DNA from: Przewalskia tangutica
Lineage: Eukaryota; Streptophyta; Magnoliopsida; Solanales; Solanaceae
DNA: 64,000 nt
Assembly: GCA_029844215.1 (NCBI GenBank)
Contig: CM056724.1
Span: 84,897,093-84,961,092, forward strand
Reading direction: 5' to 3'
Shown here: one piece after another, positions 1 through 11,868 of the stretch
Position numbering within the stretch: position 1 is the first letter of the stretch
How the letters are laid out: the number at the start of each line of letters is the position of its first letter
Made by a program: the position numbers and the translations under genes
The notes under the pieces: generated by a model
The model's database searches: none
Seen by the model: the letters and a program-made list of their open reading frames with translations, nothing else
What the model was told of the DNA's origin: nothing

Positions 1-585
1 CAAAATACGACCATTTCCGGCTTTTACGACCTGGTTCCGGTGGAACGTGTCCACGAACCCAGAAACAATTAACTAGACCTGGGCCTTGCACCCTCGTGAC
101 CCTGTCACGTAGCGGAACTACTACCAACTGATCCCACTCCATTCCAGGCCATGGGGAGACCCGTAACAGGTCCTCAACCCGACTCAGCGTCGCACTTAAC
201 TCTTATCCTTGGTCTGACTTAAAATCTTATCACAGAGAAAGCCTTATATACCTAAGGTCTCGACAAGAACAATATTCTTAGGCTCGCAATTTCCATGCTC
301 CCAAATTTATCTTATCACCCCAAGAACGGTACAAAAACTTCTCACAAAACCATAACCATGTTGTCTCGATCACAACAACCATTATTTACTCTATACAGGC
401 CTCATCCGTATAATCTTCTTAAGCTTACTACACAGCTTAATCTATTAACATGACATTCCGTTAGGTTCCTTAATATGGCTTCTTAAGGGTGCACTACCCT
501 ATCGCATACTTCATCCTTTTCCAATTATCTCAAATAAAACACAAAACTCGCGAAAATTCATTAACTATTCCATACCTTCCCAGAT
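1..585 (-). other. Non-coding 3' domain of El-1 interior
   Basis: No convincing coding sequence. It resembles, at reduced identity, the interior of El-6 (about 32280-32700, same strand) and, inverted, the right end of the window (63840-64000). Shared words include the run CACCCTCGTGACCCT and nearby TGACCCCAC-like blocks. It is therefore a shared 3' domain of the non-autonomous elements, lying where El-7 and El-10 carry pol. Confidence 0.65.
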
Positions 586-771
586 CTAGTTAGTCATTAC
601 CGATTTCTCGTAATCTAAAATCATTCTAGGCAACACGCGTCGAATTCTCATACATAACTCCGTATAGATGTATGTCACAATACCAACTATACTATAATCA
701 TTACCAACCCGATACGCAATCCACATAGTCCTTCCCGGGTTATCACGCTTTCTCGTGGCTGCAATCAACAT
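586..771 (-). pseudogene. gag start stub of El-1, 61 codons
   Basis: The ATG sits at the position where other elements start gag, right after a GAG/TTATG junction. The product begins MLIAATRKR and soon departs from gag; the rest reads as the non-coding interior by chance. El-4 has the same arrangement at 17677, and the DNA downstream of both stubs is alignable (the words TATAGTTGGTAT and ACATCTATACGGA). I read it as a deletion that kept the gag initiation context and removed everything up to the 3' domain. It is unlikely to encode a working protein. Confidence 0.5.
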
Positions 772-943
772 AACTCGCAGTGAGAGACGACCCTAACAAC
801 ACAAATTCATGGCACGATCTCTGAGTGAGAAGAATGGAAACCAATCCTAAATGTCCCGCAGCCTCCCGACATAGATGTGGTGCCCAACACACCGATAATC
901 AAGACTCTACCGGACACGGTCAGACACTTTCCGAGGACTAATC

Positions 944-955
944 GCTTCGATACCA
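944..955 (-). other. Primer binding site of El-1 (altered)
   Basis: On the minus strand it reads TGGTATCGAAGCG, three bases after the LTR end. The expected initiator-Met complement is TGGTATCAGAGC; the CAG has become CGA, the same type of change seen in El-2 and El-5. Confidence 0.75.
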
Positions 956-959
956 CTTT

Positions 960-2234
960 TGTCACGACCCGACCCTCGATCGCATCGTGCCCTACCCGGG
1001 CACCCTTACAGTAAACATCGGAGAAAATCAGCGAACATACATGAAACTTATAAATAAAACATCTAAGTAAAACAACAAAGTTAGCCGATGTGGCTACCTT
1101 CCGAACATATATAAATACAACCGGCAGCTTGCCTCATTTCTTTTACAACCGACCCACAATATGTGACTGCTGCACTTCTAAGAGTTTTGACATAACAATC
1201 GTATGGACAAGGCCCCGCCGCACTTCAATAAACATAAACGTGACAACTCCTAACACCGAGCCATCTCAACTTGCTGAACCGGATCCTAAGTCATGGATCC
1301 ACAATCGCAGTACCTAAACTCGCGGCATTTAACGCACTTCTCGGCCGCATAACAAAAATTTAATATGGAATGTAATATAACGCATAAGAAACAAATCATA
1401 ATCAGATAAAAGAATGACAAGGACAAGTATAAAAATACATACCGATCTCGCCGTGTCATTACCACTTATGAACTTAATCGCACCTTATTAACCTTTCCAT
1501 TCCCAATAAAAGTTATAGCCACATTCTTACGCACATTATTAGAAAAGAATCATTAAGTTCATTACCATATAACTTACTTATCTTTCATAACATAGTCCGC
1601 CCACTACGGAGGACACATATACTACCCTACCTAACCGGGACGCGATCAAGTCACACCAATATCAAAGCACGCCTGTGGAATCCCCATCACCGCCGATACC
1701 AAAGTGTAAAATATAACCACGGGTCTCACGCCCATAATATCAATCAAAACAGTGGTATAACGCCTTGGGCTTGCCTCATTTATACTCTTACCGAGAAGGT
1801 GGTAAAGCAGGGTATAACGCCTGGGCTTGCCTCATTTATACTCTTACCGAGAAGGTGGTATAACGCTGGGCTTGCCCTCATTTATACTTTTACCCTATCT
1901 CGACCGGCCACAAACAACACATAAAGGTGTGGTACAGCGTCTTGGGGGTTTACCCCTCACTTATACTCTTACCCTGACTCAACCGGCTATCATACATAAC
2001 ATAAGCCCTACCGGTTTATCATACATAACATAAGCACTACCGACTTATCATACATAACATAAGCAAGTTAAGAAATCCCCTAACTTCTTATTAGCCTGTT
2101 CATATACACTCTCATTTTTGTTTACTTAAGGCACTAATCGTGTCATTATAAAATCCGGGAATTTAACCCAACGTACTACGTGCCTCTAGTCCTCTAAAAT
2201 GATTCTCTTTAAAAAAAAACTTCCAAGATACTAA
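960..2234 (-). repeat. El-1 5' LTR, outer part up to the El-2 insertion
   Basis: Starts TGTCACGACC, the inverted LTR terminus, next to the primer site. It includes the inverted versions of blocks found near the 3' end of every LTR here: a 'tggacaaggccccgccg' stem remnant near 1205 and a 'ggcatttaacgca' block near 1324. It continues at 11869 after El-2. Confidence 0.8.
1750..2065. repeat. Minisatellites in El-1 LTR
   Basis: Two adjacent arrays. About four copies of a roughly 50-60 bp unit (GGTATAACGCC, TTGGGCTTGCC, TCATTTATACTCTTACC) are followed by three copies of a roughly 28 bp unit (TTATCATACATAACATAAGC). They sit about 0.8-1.1 kb from the inverted LTR start, comparable to the arrays in other LTRs. 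Confidence 0.85.
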
Positions 2235-2844
2235 TGTCACGACCCGTTCCGGGGCCCGTGACTGGTGCCTTACCGGGGCACCCAAGTAGTCATACATCAG
2301 AGTAACCAGCGGAATATAAAACAAGACAGGAAACAGTTTATAAAATAAGACACAGTTTATCTGATGAAAAGCTTGCCTTTCGGCATAATATAAATAACTC
2401 AAGTTTTGCAGTTACATCCCAACTGTACAATAGTACTACTGCACTTCTGGGAAGTAACAACTATGGCGACAGTTCCCGCCATACCTCGATCGCATAAAAC
2501 TATCTACAATACAGGAGATCATACCCAAAAGTAGAGCCTCCTAGAAGATGGAGCTCCCGACACCAACGCAAAGATCCTAAGGATGTGGATCTAGCACTGC
2601 CGCTCTTACCGCGGCATTTAACGCAGCCGGGCGAAGGAGGTCAAGATAACAGTACCAAGTATGTGAAACTATAAAGTACTTAAAATGAAATCAAAGTATT
2701 TAAAACCTTTTCACAAATACAATCGGTCAATTGCACATATACACATCACAAACAACAACAAGAATAGGAAAATCAGAACAGTCTATTCTAGGCCGCGAAT
2801 GATCGGGCGGCTAATCGCCCATAGTATCATTCTCGCGTGCCTAG

Positions 2845-3085
2845 TCCCGACTTCCGCACTCGCATAGGTCCCACACAGATCCGCATGAGATATTTCTCGA
2901 TCGGGGCAGCTAACCCCAGATCCGCCTAGGCTCCCGCACTCGCATAGCCTCAAAAGACCGCATATAGTCTCAACAGACCGCATAGGAGTCCCCGCATCAG
3001 CAAACGCCCGAATGATCAATCTCGAGCATACCGCTGCTCGCATAGTCTCACAGATCCGCATAGCCGTGATAGACCGCATCAAGCG
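2845..3085. repeat. Degenerate minisatellite in El-2 3' LTR
   Basis: Repeated units of about 20-25 bp built on CCGCATAG, separated by words such as CTCAACAGA, CCCGCACT and TCACAGAT. The partner LTR has the same array at 10055-10275. Confidence 0.75.
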
Positions 3086-4230
3086 GGCAAGCCTCGTATA
3101 ACAAATGAGGGTAGGTGATACAATAACAAGACAATGGACTTACTGCTAGCAACGTAAGTACAAAGAAGAATTACCCCTTACACGATTACAAGACACTAAC
3201 ACAGTAGCCATAACATGTCTACTTATCAAACAATCTTACTACACTTAACAGAAATCAATACAAGGCTTTTATAAACAAAACAAGTAAACAGTTCCTTTTT
3301 ATCTTCTTAAGTTGTTATACTTAACTTCCCATAAAGCCAGTATAACTCTTACGCTTTTGTTCTAAAAACCAAATATTTATCTTCTGTTGAAAATGATTCA
3401 GTATTCTTTTGAAATGTTTTCAGTTCTTTGTTATTCAGGCTTAAGCCGTGAGGCATTGCCGTAAGTATTATTCAGGCTTAAGCCGTGAGGCATTGCCGTA
3501 AGTATTATTCAGTTAACACATGTACGTCTACCGTACTATATATTATAAAATATCATGCTTTAGGAAGAATCACATACCTTCTCAAATAAAACCACCGCCA
3601 AGTCAATATGTCATACGCAGAGTCACCCTATAATAGTCACAAATATCTATCAAAGATCGCCCGAGGGTCATTCTAAACAGTGGGTTCATAATTCTACGGA
3701 AAGTCGGGCAAAGACAACCCTACCCGTGAGCTATGTAAGTTCATCAGAAAACAAATTCTATGTGAGTACAGCTCAATTATTCTTCTTTAAACCCTTCATC
3801 GTGATAACAGTTCAATTCTATTCGTGATATTCTTCTAAGTATCTAATACTTATTCTAATACTACAACAAGAAGTATTCTCTAATTCAAAAGAGGTTAGGA
3901 TTAGTTACCTCGTAAGCCCAATAATATCCTAGATAAAGTCGCACCGAGCAAGGTTTAGCTCCTAAGTTGTACGCTCCAGAGTCTAAGAAACCTTAGAAGT
4001 TCTTCACAACTTCTACTAAGGACTAAGGATTTGGGCTAGGTATTTTGGGCATTATAACGGTACTAGAAGACAACTTTTCTACCAAGGAGGGGTAGATTTC
4101 GCTAGCTAGTGGGGTAGGCCTCGCCAAGCTTCTCGGGAAGGGGTGTTGGACGAATTGCTAACAAAGGGAGAGGGAAGGATTTTAGACTTGGAAAGCTTTT
4201 GTGGATGAAGAACTCTTCATCTCAAGAGGG

Positions 4231-4427
4231 TATTTATAGCTCAAGCCTCGCCAACCAATGGCCAATATGAAGACAAGTGCAAGCCAAGTGTAGTGTGAGC
4301 ATTTCGGCAAGTGTCATTGGCCAACTTGCACACAAAATATCCTACCAACTCCAAGACAAAAGAAGCCAACCCAATCGGCCCTATTGCCGTGTCAAGTCCA
4401 CCAATCGAGGTGACAAGTGTCGCCTCC
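4231..4427 (-). promoter_or_regulatory. Putative LTR promoter of El-2 (3' LTR copy)
   Basis: Minus-strand TATAAATA at 4238-4231, followed by CCCTCTT. About 170 bp upstream (4408-4427) is the palindrome-like GGCGACACTTGTCACC core shared by all LTRs here. The sequence downstream leads to a donor-like CGAG/GTAAC at 3909/3908. Confidence 0.6.
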
Positions 4428-4625
4428 CGTTGGTCCAAAATGTTTCGCCTCGGAAAAATCCGCAAAAATACTAAATGACATAGTCGGAATTTTCCCTACG
4501 AAAGCGTGGAAACGCTTCGTCGAAACGATTCTTCTAGTGTGTCAGTACAAATAAAACGCCCAAGGCTAACTTTAAAGCCAACCAGACGTATTCCCTTACG
4601 CATATACTGAAATACTGGTATAACA

Positions 4626-4658
4626 TTCTCCTCCTTAGAAACATTCGTCCCGAATGTT
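4626..4658 (-). other. Polypurine tract and adjacent inverted repeat of El-2
   Basis: On the minus strand the 3' LTR is preceded by TCTAAGGAGGAGAA. Just upstream is the perfect inverted repeat AACATTCG-GGA-CGAATGTT (4640-4658), found at this place in every element whose 3' junction is visible. Confidence 0.85.
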
Positions 4659-4975
4659 CCTTCTCAAGACGCTTATCGAAGAAGCTTAAACAGCTTAGCA
4701 AATGCCACACACGCCACAAGACAACACTTAGGCATAAATGATAATGGAAATTTACAAGTAGGAAAGTGAATTACCCGGAGGTGTGGGGAATAGGTGAGGA
4801 TACTTCTGTCTCATGTCCTCTCGGCTTCCCACGCCATCTCCTCTCCGAGCTCGCTCCGCCACAAGACTTCGACGGCCACGCCCTTCGTCCGCAGACGCCT
4901 AACTCGACGATCGACTATCGCTATGGGAATCTCTCATACGATAACCCCTGGTCACCGACATCGCCAATCGGTGTA

Positions 4976-5161
4976 CTAGATGGATCCCCGATACATCTCC
5001 TCAAAGATAGATACGTGAAACACGGATGCACCGCCTCCAGATCGGACGGCAGATCCAACTCGTAGGCAACCTTGCTTACCTCGCGACAATCCAAACGCCC
5101 AATGTACCTTGGGCCGAAGTTTCTTCTTCCCGAATCTCATCACACCCTTCATGGGTGACAC
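4976..5161 (-). pseudogene. Integrase C-terminal / GPY-like fragment, El-2
   Basis: The fragment reads MSPMKGVMRFG, then K-VHWAF, which matches the El-10 segment starting MKGVMRFGRKGK at 59367 and the 'VFHVS' motif before the chromodomain. One or more frameshifts break the RYIGPYQ region. It marks the end of integrase in a ruined polyprotein. Confidence 0.7.
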
Positions 5162-5484
5162 CTTTAGGAAAACCCAATCATCTATCGCGAACCTGCATGC
5201 CGACGACGATGATTCGTGATACGACTTCGCCGACTCGAGCCGTTAATAGTCGCCTTTGATAAGCTTCACCTTATCCATCGCTCGCCGCACCAAATCGTCC
5301 CACTAGCCGCACTCGCCCACATCGAACCAACCTATAGGCGACCGCACTTCCTCCCATACAAGGCCTCATAAGGCGCCATTCCGAATACCGGAGTGGTAGC
5401 TATTATTATACGCAAACTCAACCAGAGGCAAATGATCCTCCCAACTACCATCGGGTCAATAACACAAAGCTCGCAAAGATATCC

Positions 5485-5736
5485 TCAAGAGTCCGGATAG
5501 TGCGCTCGCCGTCCGTCCGCTCGTGGATGAAATGCGATTGTCAGCTCACCGCGCCCTAAACCCTCGGAAGGACCTCCGTAAGTTAGCCGAACCGGGCTCC
5601 TCGCGATATGATCGAGGTAGGACTCATGCACCGACGATCTCTGATGTAAAGTCCGCATAATCTCACCAAAAAGTCGCCCCGACGGAAGAAAGTGGGCTGA
5701 TTTCGCCACCGTCGACGATAACCCATATAGAATCAT
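5485..5736 (-). pseudogene. Integrase core fragment, El-2
   Basis: Contains KSAHFLPSGRLFGE and AFHPRADGRR, matching the integrase core between the second catalytic Asp region and the catalytic Glu motif (ADGQAERT in El-10). Here the Glu-bearing QAER has become RRAH by a frameshift or base loss. Inactive as written. Confidence 0.75.
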
Positions 5737-5778
5737 GTTCTCCGAAAGTAGGTAATCCCGTGATGAAGTCCATATTGA

Positions 5779-6021
5779 TTACCTCCCACTTCCGTGTCGG
5801 ATCTCAATCGTCAGAATAAACCACCGTGCCTCGTGCTCTACCTTCACCGCCGACAACACGCACCGAGCTACGAACTCGCAGCGCCTCTCTTCAAGCCATC
5901 CCACCAATACGGATCTAAGCGTCGTGGTACATCTTGGTCGACCGGATGGATAGAGTAACGCCGCTGTGTGCTTCCCAAGAACTCGCCAAGTCCTCAAACA
6001 TCCGAACACACACCGCCTCAA
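5779..6021 (-). pseudogene. Integrase N-terminal half fragment, El-2
   Basis: Includes SAVKVEHEAR, corresponding to the conserved 'Q.VK.EHQ.P.G' segment after the zinc-binding domain of gypsy integrases, and EIRHGSGR, a corrupted form of 'EIP.WKWE'. The equivalent El-7 region at 27169-27381 reads QVKVEHEAG. Confidence 0.6.
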
Positions 6022-6344
6022 ACCTTAGCACCCCATCGTGCTACCTCAAAAGCGACCCTTGCCTCACGAAGAGTCAGATCACGATATCGAATCAAAGCCG
6101 ATCTCGAATCGTTGCCTCTTCACCTCTCGACGATGGAAGACTCGCAACCTCACGAACTCTAACCCCATCGCTATCGTAATCAATCAAACGGACACCAAGG
6201 CTCGCTAATCGATGCAAATCACGAACCATGTCCTCCTCTCTAGCCGCACATCCGATAGGCTCCCATCGACCTACGACTAAGAGCATCCGCCACAACATCG
6301 CCTTCCCGTGGTACAGATATCAACATCGTAATCCTTAAGCAACT

Positions 6345-6569
6345 CTAACCACCGCCTCGCCGTAAGTTCAGCCTCCTCTCGTCAAGATATACCGAGGCTC
6401 TGTGGTCCGTATAAATATCCACGTGAACCCCATACAAATAGTGCCTCCAGATCTTCAAAGCGTGAATTACGGTTGCTAACTCCAAATCACGGGTGGTAGT
6501 TCCTCGTGTTTCTTCACCGCCGGATGCATATGCTATAACCCCGCCATGCCGCATCAACACACATCCCAA
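6345..6569 (-). pseudogene. RNase H fragment, El-2
   Basis: Reads MGCVLMRHGGVIAYAS, then DLELATVIHALKIWRHYLYG and VDIYTDH. These match the RNase H domain of El-10 (57921-58124) nearly residue for residue, including the DLELA and YTDH acidic positions. The first catalytic Asp (YCDAS) lies in another frame just upstream. Confidence 0.8.
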
Positions 6570-6889
6570 CCCGATGCCCGACGATCACAATACACGACAT
6601 AACCGTCTCGACCTCCGGAAGAGTAAGAACGGGCGGTCGCCGCCTCTTTCAAGAATCGAAACCCCGCCACAAGCATCACCCATCAAACTTGCCGCCTTCT
6701 CGAGTCACCCTAGTCAATGGTGCAGTAGATAAGCAAACTTCCACGAACCGCGATAATATCCTCGCAAGGCCCGTAAAATCGCGAACCTCTGTCGAGTAAG
6801 AGGTTCAGGCCAAGTCCTCGATCGCTTCGATCTTGCCAGATTCACTGAATGCCATCACCCCGGCAATATGCCCAAGAAACGCCATCAAG

Positions 6890-7096
6890 TCAACCAAAAC
6901 TCACATTTGGAAAACTTGGCGCATAACCGCTGGTCCCGAGAATCACAAGACAAATTTCAAACGCCCGCATGCTCTCGCCTGAGCGAGAATAAACCAAGAT
7001 ATCATCACGAACACTATCACAAACGTGTCCAAAATGGTTTGAACACTCGGTCATCAAATCCATGAATACCACGAGCATCGTCAACCCAAAAGACAT
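6890..7096 (-). pseudogene. Reverse transcriptase palm fragment, El-2
   Basis: Begins MSFGLT, keeps VFMDLM and DDILVYS, the RT active-site block, but the stretch between them is scrambled against El-10 (57396 onward). The catalytic DD pair is preserved while flanks are frameshifted. Confidence 0.8.
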
Positions 7097-7409
7097 GACC
7101 TGAACTCATAATGCCCGCACGTCCCGAATGCAAATTCTGTGGACATCCACCTCTCTCGACTCGCACTGATGATAGCCCGATCGCAGATCAATCTTGAGAA
7201 ACATCTCGCACTCCGCAATCGGTCGAACAAATCATCAATCCCGGGAAGGGGTATTCGTTTTAATGGTCACCTTGTTCACCGCTCAGATCAACACACGCGC
7301 AAAGATCCCGCCCTTCTTCTTCACGAACAATACCGGCGCTCCCGTGGAGAAACACTAGGCCCGATAAGCCCTTCTCCAAAGAAATCTCTAAGCCGATCCT
7401 TCAACTCTC

Positions 7410-7679
7410 TCAACTCGGCAGTGCCATTCGTATGGCGGAATGGAAATAGCCGAGTGTCCGCAATATGTCAATACAAAACTCAATCTCCTCTCGTGAGGGA
7501 TACCCGGAGGTCATCCGAAACACGCCTGGGAACTCGTGACCATCGAATCGATCAAAAATCTGTACCGCAGCCTTCAGATCAAACACCCGAACGAGATGGT
7601 AGATATACCCTTCTCGCACCATCTTCCTAGCCTCGAGGTAGGAAATAAACCTACCTCTACGATACCGCGCTCCTCCCAC
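7410..7679 (-). pseudogene. Protease-RT linker and RT start fragment, El-2
   Basis: Contains RGRFISYLEARKMVREGYIYHLVRVFD, then EIEFCIDI. The same string of blocks occurs in El-7 (25322-25530) and El-10 (56835-57050) just before the RT fingers. Frame breaks replace the PDVFPDELPG motif. Confidence 0.8.
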
Positions 7680-8041
7680 TCAACAACCGCCTCAGAAACC
7701 GAACTGCATTACTTCTCTCTTCAGCCTACATTGGCGTAGCAAGAAGCTAGCCAATCCATCCCCATAATCACGTCGAAGTCAATCATCTCCAACTCTATCA
7801 AGTCGCCAGGTCCGACGATCAGAATGGTCACAGACAAGCTCTATATACCCGCCGAGCTACCACCGAATCACCCATCGGCGTAGCTACCTCGAAGTGGTCT
7901 ATGGACTCGTGCTCTATCCCTATCCTACTAGAAACAAGGGAGATATATAGACAGAGTAGAACCCGGATCTATCAAAGCATACACATCAAACCCGTAAATC
8001 GATAAGGTACCGTGACGACATCGCGAGGCCTCCGATCCCGC

Positions 8042-8311
8042 TTACCGGACAAAGCATATATGCGCTCGAGGACCGCTAGAATCGGGACTCGCGCTTACGA
8101 CCGCCACACCGCTGATCCATGTGTACCTTCTCCGGGCGAATAATCGCTTGGGGATGAAGAAGCGGCAATGCACTCGTAGGCCGAGCCCTACCACCGCCGC
8201 CCGGCCGGACAAACTTCGCAGTGACCTGCCGCCACAAGTATAGCAAGCTCCCGAGTACGCCCTGAATGGTATTCGCCACAACGCACACCGAGCGTATTCA
8301 ACGGTTAGCAC
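8042..8311 (-). pseudogene. gag zinc-knuckle fragment, El-2
   Basis: Residues about 22-27 read CYTCGG, the first half of the CCHC knuckle (CYSCGQQGH in El-7); the His and last Cys are lost to frameshift. In the next frame the same DNA gives GVLGSLLYLWRQ, showing the breakpoint lies inside the knuckle. Confidence 0.65.
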
Positions 8312-9431
8312 TCGCTACTCGAAACTCAAGTCCCGCCCCGACCGCCGACCGCCTGGCCGCGGCTGAATGAGGTAGAGCGCTCGCTGGCCGTGGTGCACCG
8401 ACTTCACGACGCCGCCACCCCGAGGACCACCAAAAGAACCGCCTTCGCCTTCTTCTTCGCTGATATCGCTTACCCGCGGTCTCTACGCCTCACAACCCGG
8501 TCATGAGCTCGCATACGGTTATGTCCATGCTCGGTCAAGGGACACACCCGCACAAGACTCGCCATGTAATCATCTAGCCCGTGACATAGCGATGCACTCG
8601 CTCCTCCATCTTCGCACAAAGGCAGGACATATCGAGCCAAAGAATCAAACTCGACATTGTACTCCTCATCAAGGCCCTCCCCGCCTCAAAGAACAAGAAT
8701 CTATCACTCGTGCCTCCTCATCCGCGAGGCAAGAAGTGTGTGAGAAAAGCCTCAAAACTCATCCCATACTGGAGGTGCATGCTCTCCCGAAAGCTCCCAT
8801 GAATCAAACCAATCGATCATGTATCACGCACCGACGCGAACCGAATGTCACAGCCTCGGTCGAAGCCACGATCACCCGTGATAATCCTCTGCGGTGACGG
8901 ATAAACTCCGCGGATCATCCTCCGCCTCGACCAGTAAAACTCAAGCGGCTACAACTCAAGAAATCTCAGAGCCTCAAACTATTCGCCTCGGTGCACTACG
9001 GTGCGATCGAGCCGAGCCGGAACTGCCGTGATCCAGCCTTCTCTCGACGCCACAACTTTAGCCAAAAGTCGCCATCTCTCAGACTTTAACCTCCGCCCAG
9101 CCGTGGGATGCGAGGTGGTACTGGTCTCGCGCTGGGCCATAGAACTCGCTGCCTCGTATAGATCGGGCCCGAGCCTCGTAACTCGGGTGTCTCGCTAGCG
9201 CCTCCTACCGCTTTGCCCTTCGGGCCCGGTTGCCTTACGTGGAGGCATAATCAGCATAGAAAGGAATACGTTAGGGTCCAACCTATAACACATCTCTAAA
9301 GCACGATCTCGTAATGAGAAGAATGGAAACCAATCCTAAATATCCTATAGCCTCTCGACATTGGTGTGGTGCACAACACACCGATAATCAAGACTTACTA
9401 GATACGGCTCAGACACTTTCCAAGGATTAAT

Positions 9432-9443
9432 CGCTCGATACCA
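9432..9443 (-). other. Primer binding site of El-2 (altered)
   Basis: Minus strand TGGTATCGAGCG, lying 3 bp from the 5' LTR end. It differs from TGGTATCAGAGC by loss of the A of CAG, identical to the change in El-5. Confidence 0.8.
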
Positions 9444-9447
9444 CTTT

Positions 9448-11863
9448 TGTCACGACTGCCCGGTTCGTGGATCGTGCCTTACCGGGCACCCAAGTAGTCA
9501 TACATCGAGTAACCGGAATATAAAACAAGACAGAAACAGCTTTATAAAATAAGACACGCTTTATCTGATGAAAAGCTTGCCTTCGCATAATATAAATAAC
9601 TCAAGTTTTGCGCTACATCCCAACTGCATAATAGTACTGCACTTCTAAGGAAGTAACAACTATGGCGGACAGGCCCCGCCATACCCCGATCGCACAAAAC
9701 TATCTACAATACAGGAGATCATACCCAAAAGTAGAGCCTCCTATAGATGGAGCTCCCGACACCAACGCAAAGATCCTAAGGATGTGGATCTAGCACCGCT
9801 TGCCCTTACCGCAAGATGAACGCAGCCAAGGAGGTCAAGATAACAGTACCAAGTATGTGAAACTATAAAGTACTTAAAATGAAATCAAAGTATTTAAAAC
9901 CTTTTCACAAATACAATCGCTTCAATTGCACATAGTGCCACATCACAAACAACAACAGAATAGGAAAATCAGAATGTGTCTATTCTAGGCCGCGAATGAT
10001 CAAGCAAGGCCAATCGCCCATAGTATCATTCTCGTGCCTAGTCCCGACTTCCGCACTCGCATAGTCCCACACTGCACCGCATGAGATATTTCTCGCATCG
10101 GGGCAGCTAACCCCAGATCCGCCTAGGCTCCCGCACCCGCATAGCCTCAAAGACCGCATAGTCTCAACAGACCGCATAGTGAGTCCCCGTGATCAGGCAA
10201 ACGCCGGAATGATCAATCTCGAGCATACCGCCGCCCGCATAGTCTCACATCGCGATAGCCGATAGACCGCATCAAGTGGGCAAGCCCTCGTATAACAATC
10301 GGGGTAGGTGATACAATAACAGTACAATGGACTTACCGGTTAGCAACGTAAGCACAGCAAGAATGACCCCTTACACAAAGATTACAAGACACTAACACGT
10401 GTAGCGCCATAACATGTCTACTTATCAAACAATCTTACTACACTTAATGTAAATCAATACAAGGCTTTTATAAACAAAACAAGTAAACAGCCCTTTTATC
10501 TTCTTAAGTCATATACTTAACTTCCCATAAAGCCAAGATAACTCTTACGCTTTTGTTCTAAAAACCAAATATTTATCTTCCGTTGAAAATGATTCAAGAT
10601 TCTTTGAAATGTTTTCGCTTCTTTGTTATTCAAAGCTTAAGCGTGAGGCATTGCCGTAAGTATTATTCAAAGCTTAAGCGAGGCATTGCCGTAAGTATTA
10701 TTCAGCTTAAGTCAAAGACATTGCCGTAGTTATTATTCGCTTAACACATGTACGCTTCACCGTACTATATATTATAAAATATCATGCTTTAGGAAGAATC
10801 ACATACCTTCTCAAATAAAACCACCGCCAAGTCAATATGTCGCATGCAGAGTCACCATAATAGTCACAGATATCTATCAAAGATCGCTCGAGGGTCATTC
10901 TAAACAGGGTTCATAATTCTACGGAAAGTCGGGCATCACAACCCTACCCGTGAGCTATGTAAGTTCATCAGAAAACAGTCCATGTGAGTACAGCTCAATT
11001 ATTCTTCTTTAAACCCTTCACCGTGATAACAGTTCAATTCTATTCGTGATATTCTTCTAAGTATCTAATACTTATTCTAATACTACAACAGAAGTATTCT
11101 CTAATTCAAAAGAGGGTTAGGATTAGTTACCTCGGTAAGCCCAATAATATCCTAGATAAAGTCGCTACCGAGCAAGGTTTAGCTCCTAAGTTGTACGCTC
11201 CCAGAGTCTAAGAAACCTTAGAAGTTCTTCACAACTTCTACTAAGGACTAAGGATTTGGGCTAGGTATTTTGGGCATTATAACTGCACTAGAAGACAACT
11301 TTTCTACCAAGGGATGGGGTAGATTTCGGCCAGCTAGTGGGTAGGCCTCGCCAAGCTTCTCGGGAAGGGGGTGTTGACGAATTGCTAACAAAGGGAGAGG
11401 AAGGATTTTAGACTTGGAAAGCTTTTGTGGATGAAGAACTCTTCATCTCAAGAGGGGTATTTATAGCTCAAGCCTTGGCCAACCAATGGCCAAGATGAAG
11501 ACAAGTGCAAGGCAAGTGTAGGGTGAGGATTTAGGCAAGTGTCCTTGGCCAACTTGCACACAAAATATCCTACCAACTCCAAGACAAAAGAAGCCAACCC
11601 AATCGGCCCTATTGCCGTGTCAAGTCCACCAATCGAGGGTGACAAGTGTCGCCTCCCGTTGGTCCAAAATGTTTCGCTCCTAAAAATCCGCAAAATACTA
11701 AATGACATAGTCGGAATTTTCCCACGAAGTCGTGGAAACGTTTCGTCGGAAAACGATTCTTCTAGTGTGTTGTGCACAAATAAAACGTCCAAGGCTAACT
11801 TTAAAGCCAAACTTTTTGTACGTATTCCCTTACGTACATACTCTGGAAATACGGGGTATAACA
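9448..11863 (-). repeat. El-2 5' LTR
   Basis: Inverted termini TGTCACGACTGC and CGGGGTATAACA. It keeps the TATA box (11458-11465), the G-box-like palindrome (about 11635-11657), donor-like sites and the CCGCATAG minisatellite (10055-10275). Confidence 0.92.
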
Positions 11864-11868
11864 ACTAA

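Larger units (their letters stand above)
2235..4625 (-). repeat. El-2 3' LTR
   Basis: Runs from inverted terminus TGTCACGACC to GGTATAACA, 2391 bp. Its partner at 9448-11863 has 2416 bp. The 'attcaggcttaagccgtgaggcattg' type repeat at 3436-3510 has two copies here and three in the partner (10628-10740). Confidence 0.92.
4752..9248 (-). pseudogene. gag-pol polyprotein of El-2, multiply frameshifted
   Basis: The gag ATG is at 9248-9246 on the minus strand (MPPRK-type start shared with El-10). Order down the strand: gag (about 9.2-8.4 kb), CCHC region (8.3-8.0), protease and RT start (about 8.0-7.1), RT palm (7.1-6.9), RNase H (6.6-6.3), integrase (6.2-5.1), chromodomain-like tail (5.0-4.75). 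No frame stays open for more than about 90 codons in the correct strand. CAG and CTG look very scarce across the block while CG is unusually common, which suggests many breaks are consensus errors rather than true mutations. Full-length Tekay gag-pol is roughly 1,500 residues; this span would fit. Confidence 0.85.
2235..11863 (-). mobile_element. El-2: full-length antisense Tekay-like Ty3/gypsy element
   Basis: Two LTRs (2235-4625 and 9448-11863) flank a gag-pol interior, and the 5 bp target-site duplication ACTAA is present at 2230-2234 and 11864-11868. The minus-strand order is 5' LTR, primer site, gag, protease, RT, RNase H, integrase, chromodomain-like tail, polypurine tract, 3' LTR. LTR partners are closely similar apart from clustered differences at CAG/CTG sites, implying a fairly recent insertion. 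It lies inside the El-1 LTR. The coding region is heavily broken in this sequence. Confidence 0.92.

Noticed and set aside
7139..7630. A 163-codon plus-strand frame in El-2
   Set aside because: Lies opposite the minus-strand RT/protease region; the product is Ser/Arg-rich without motifs, and the minus strand shows FISYLEARKMV.
11448..11864. A 138-codon minus-strand frame at the El-2 LTR end
   Set aside because: LTR sequence covering TATA box and palindrome; the equivalent frame is broken in the partner LTR.
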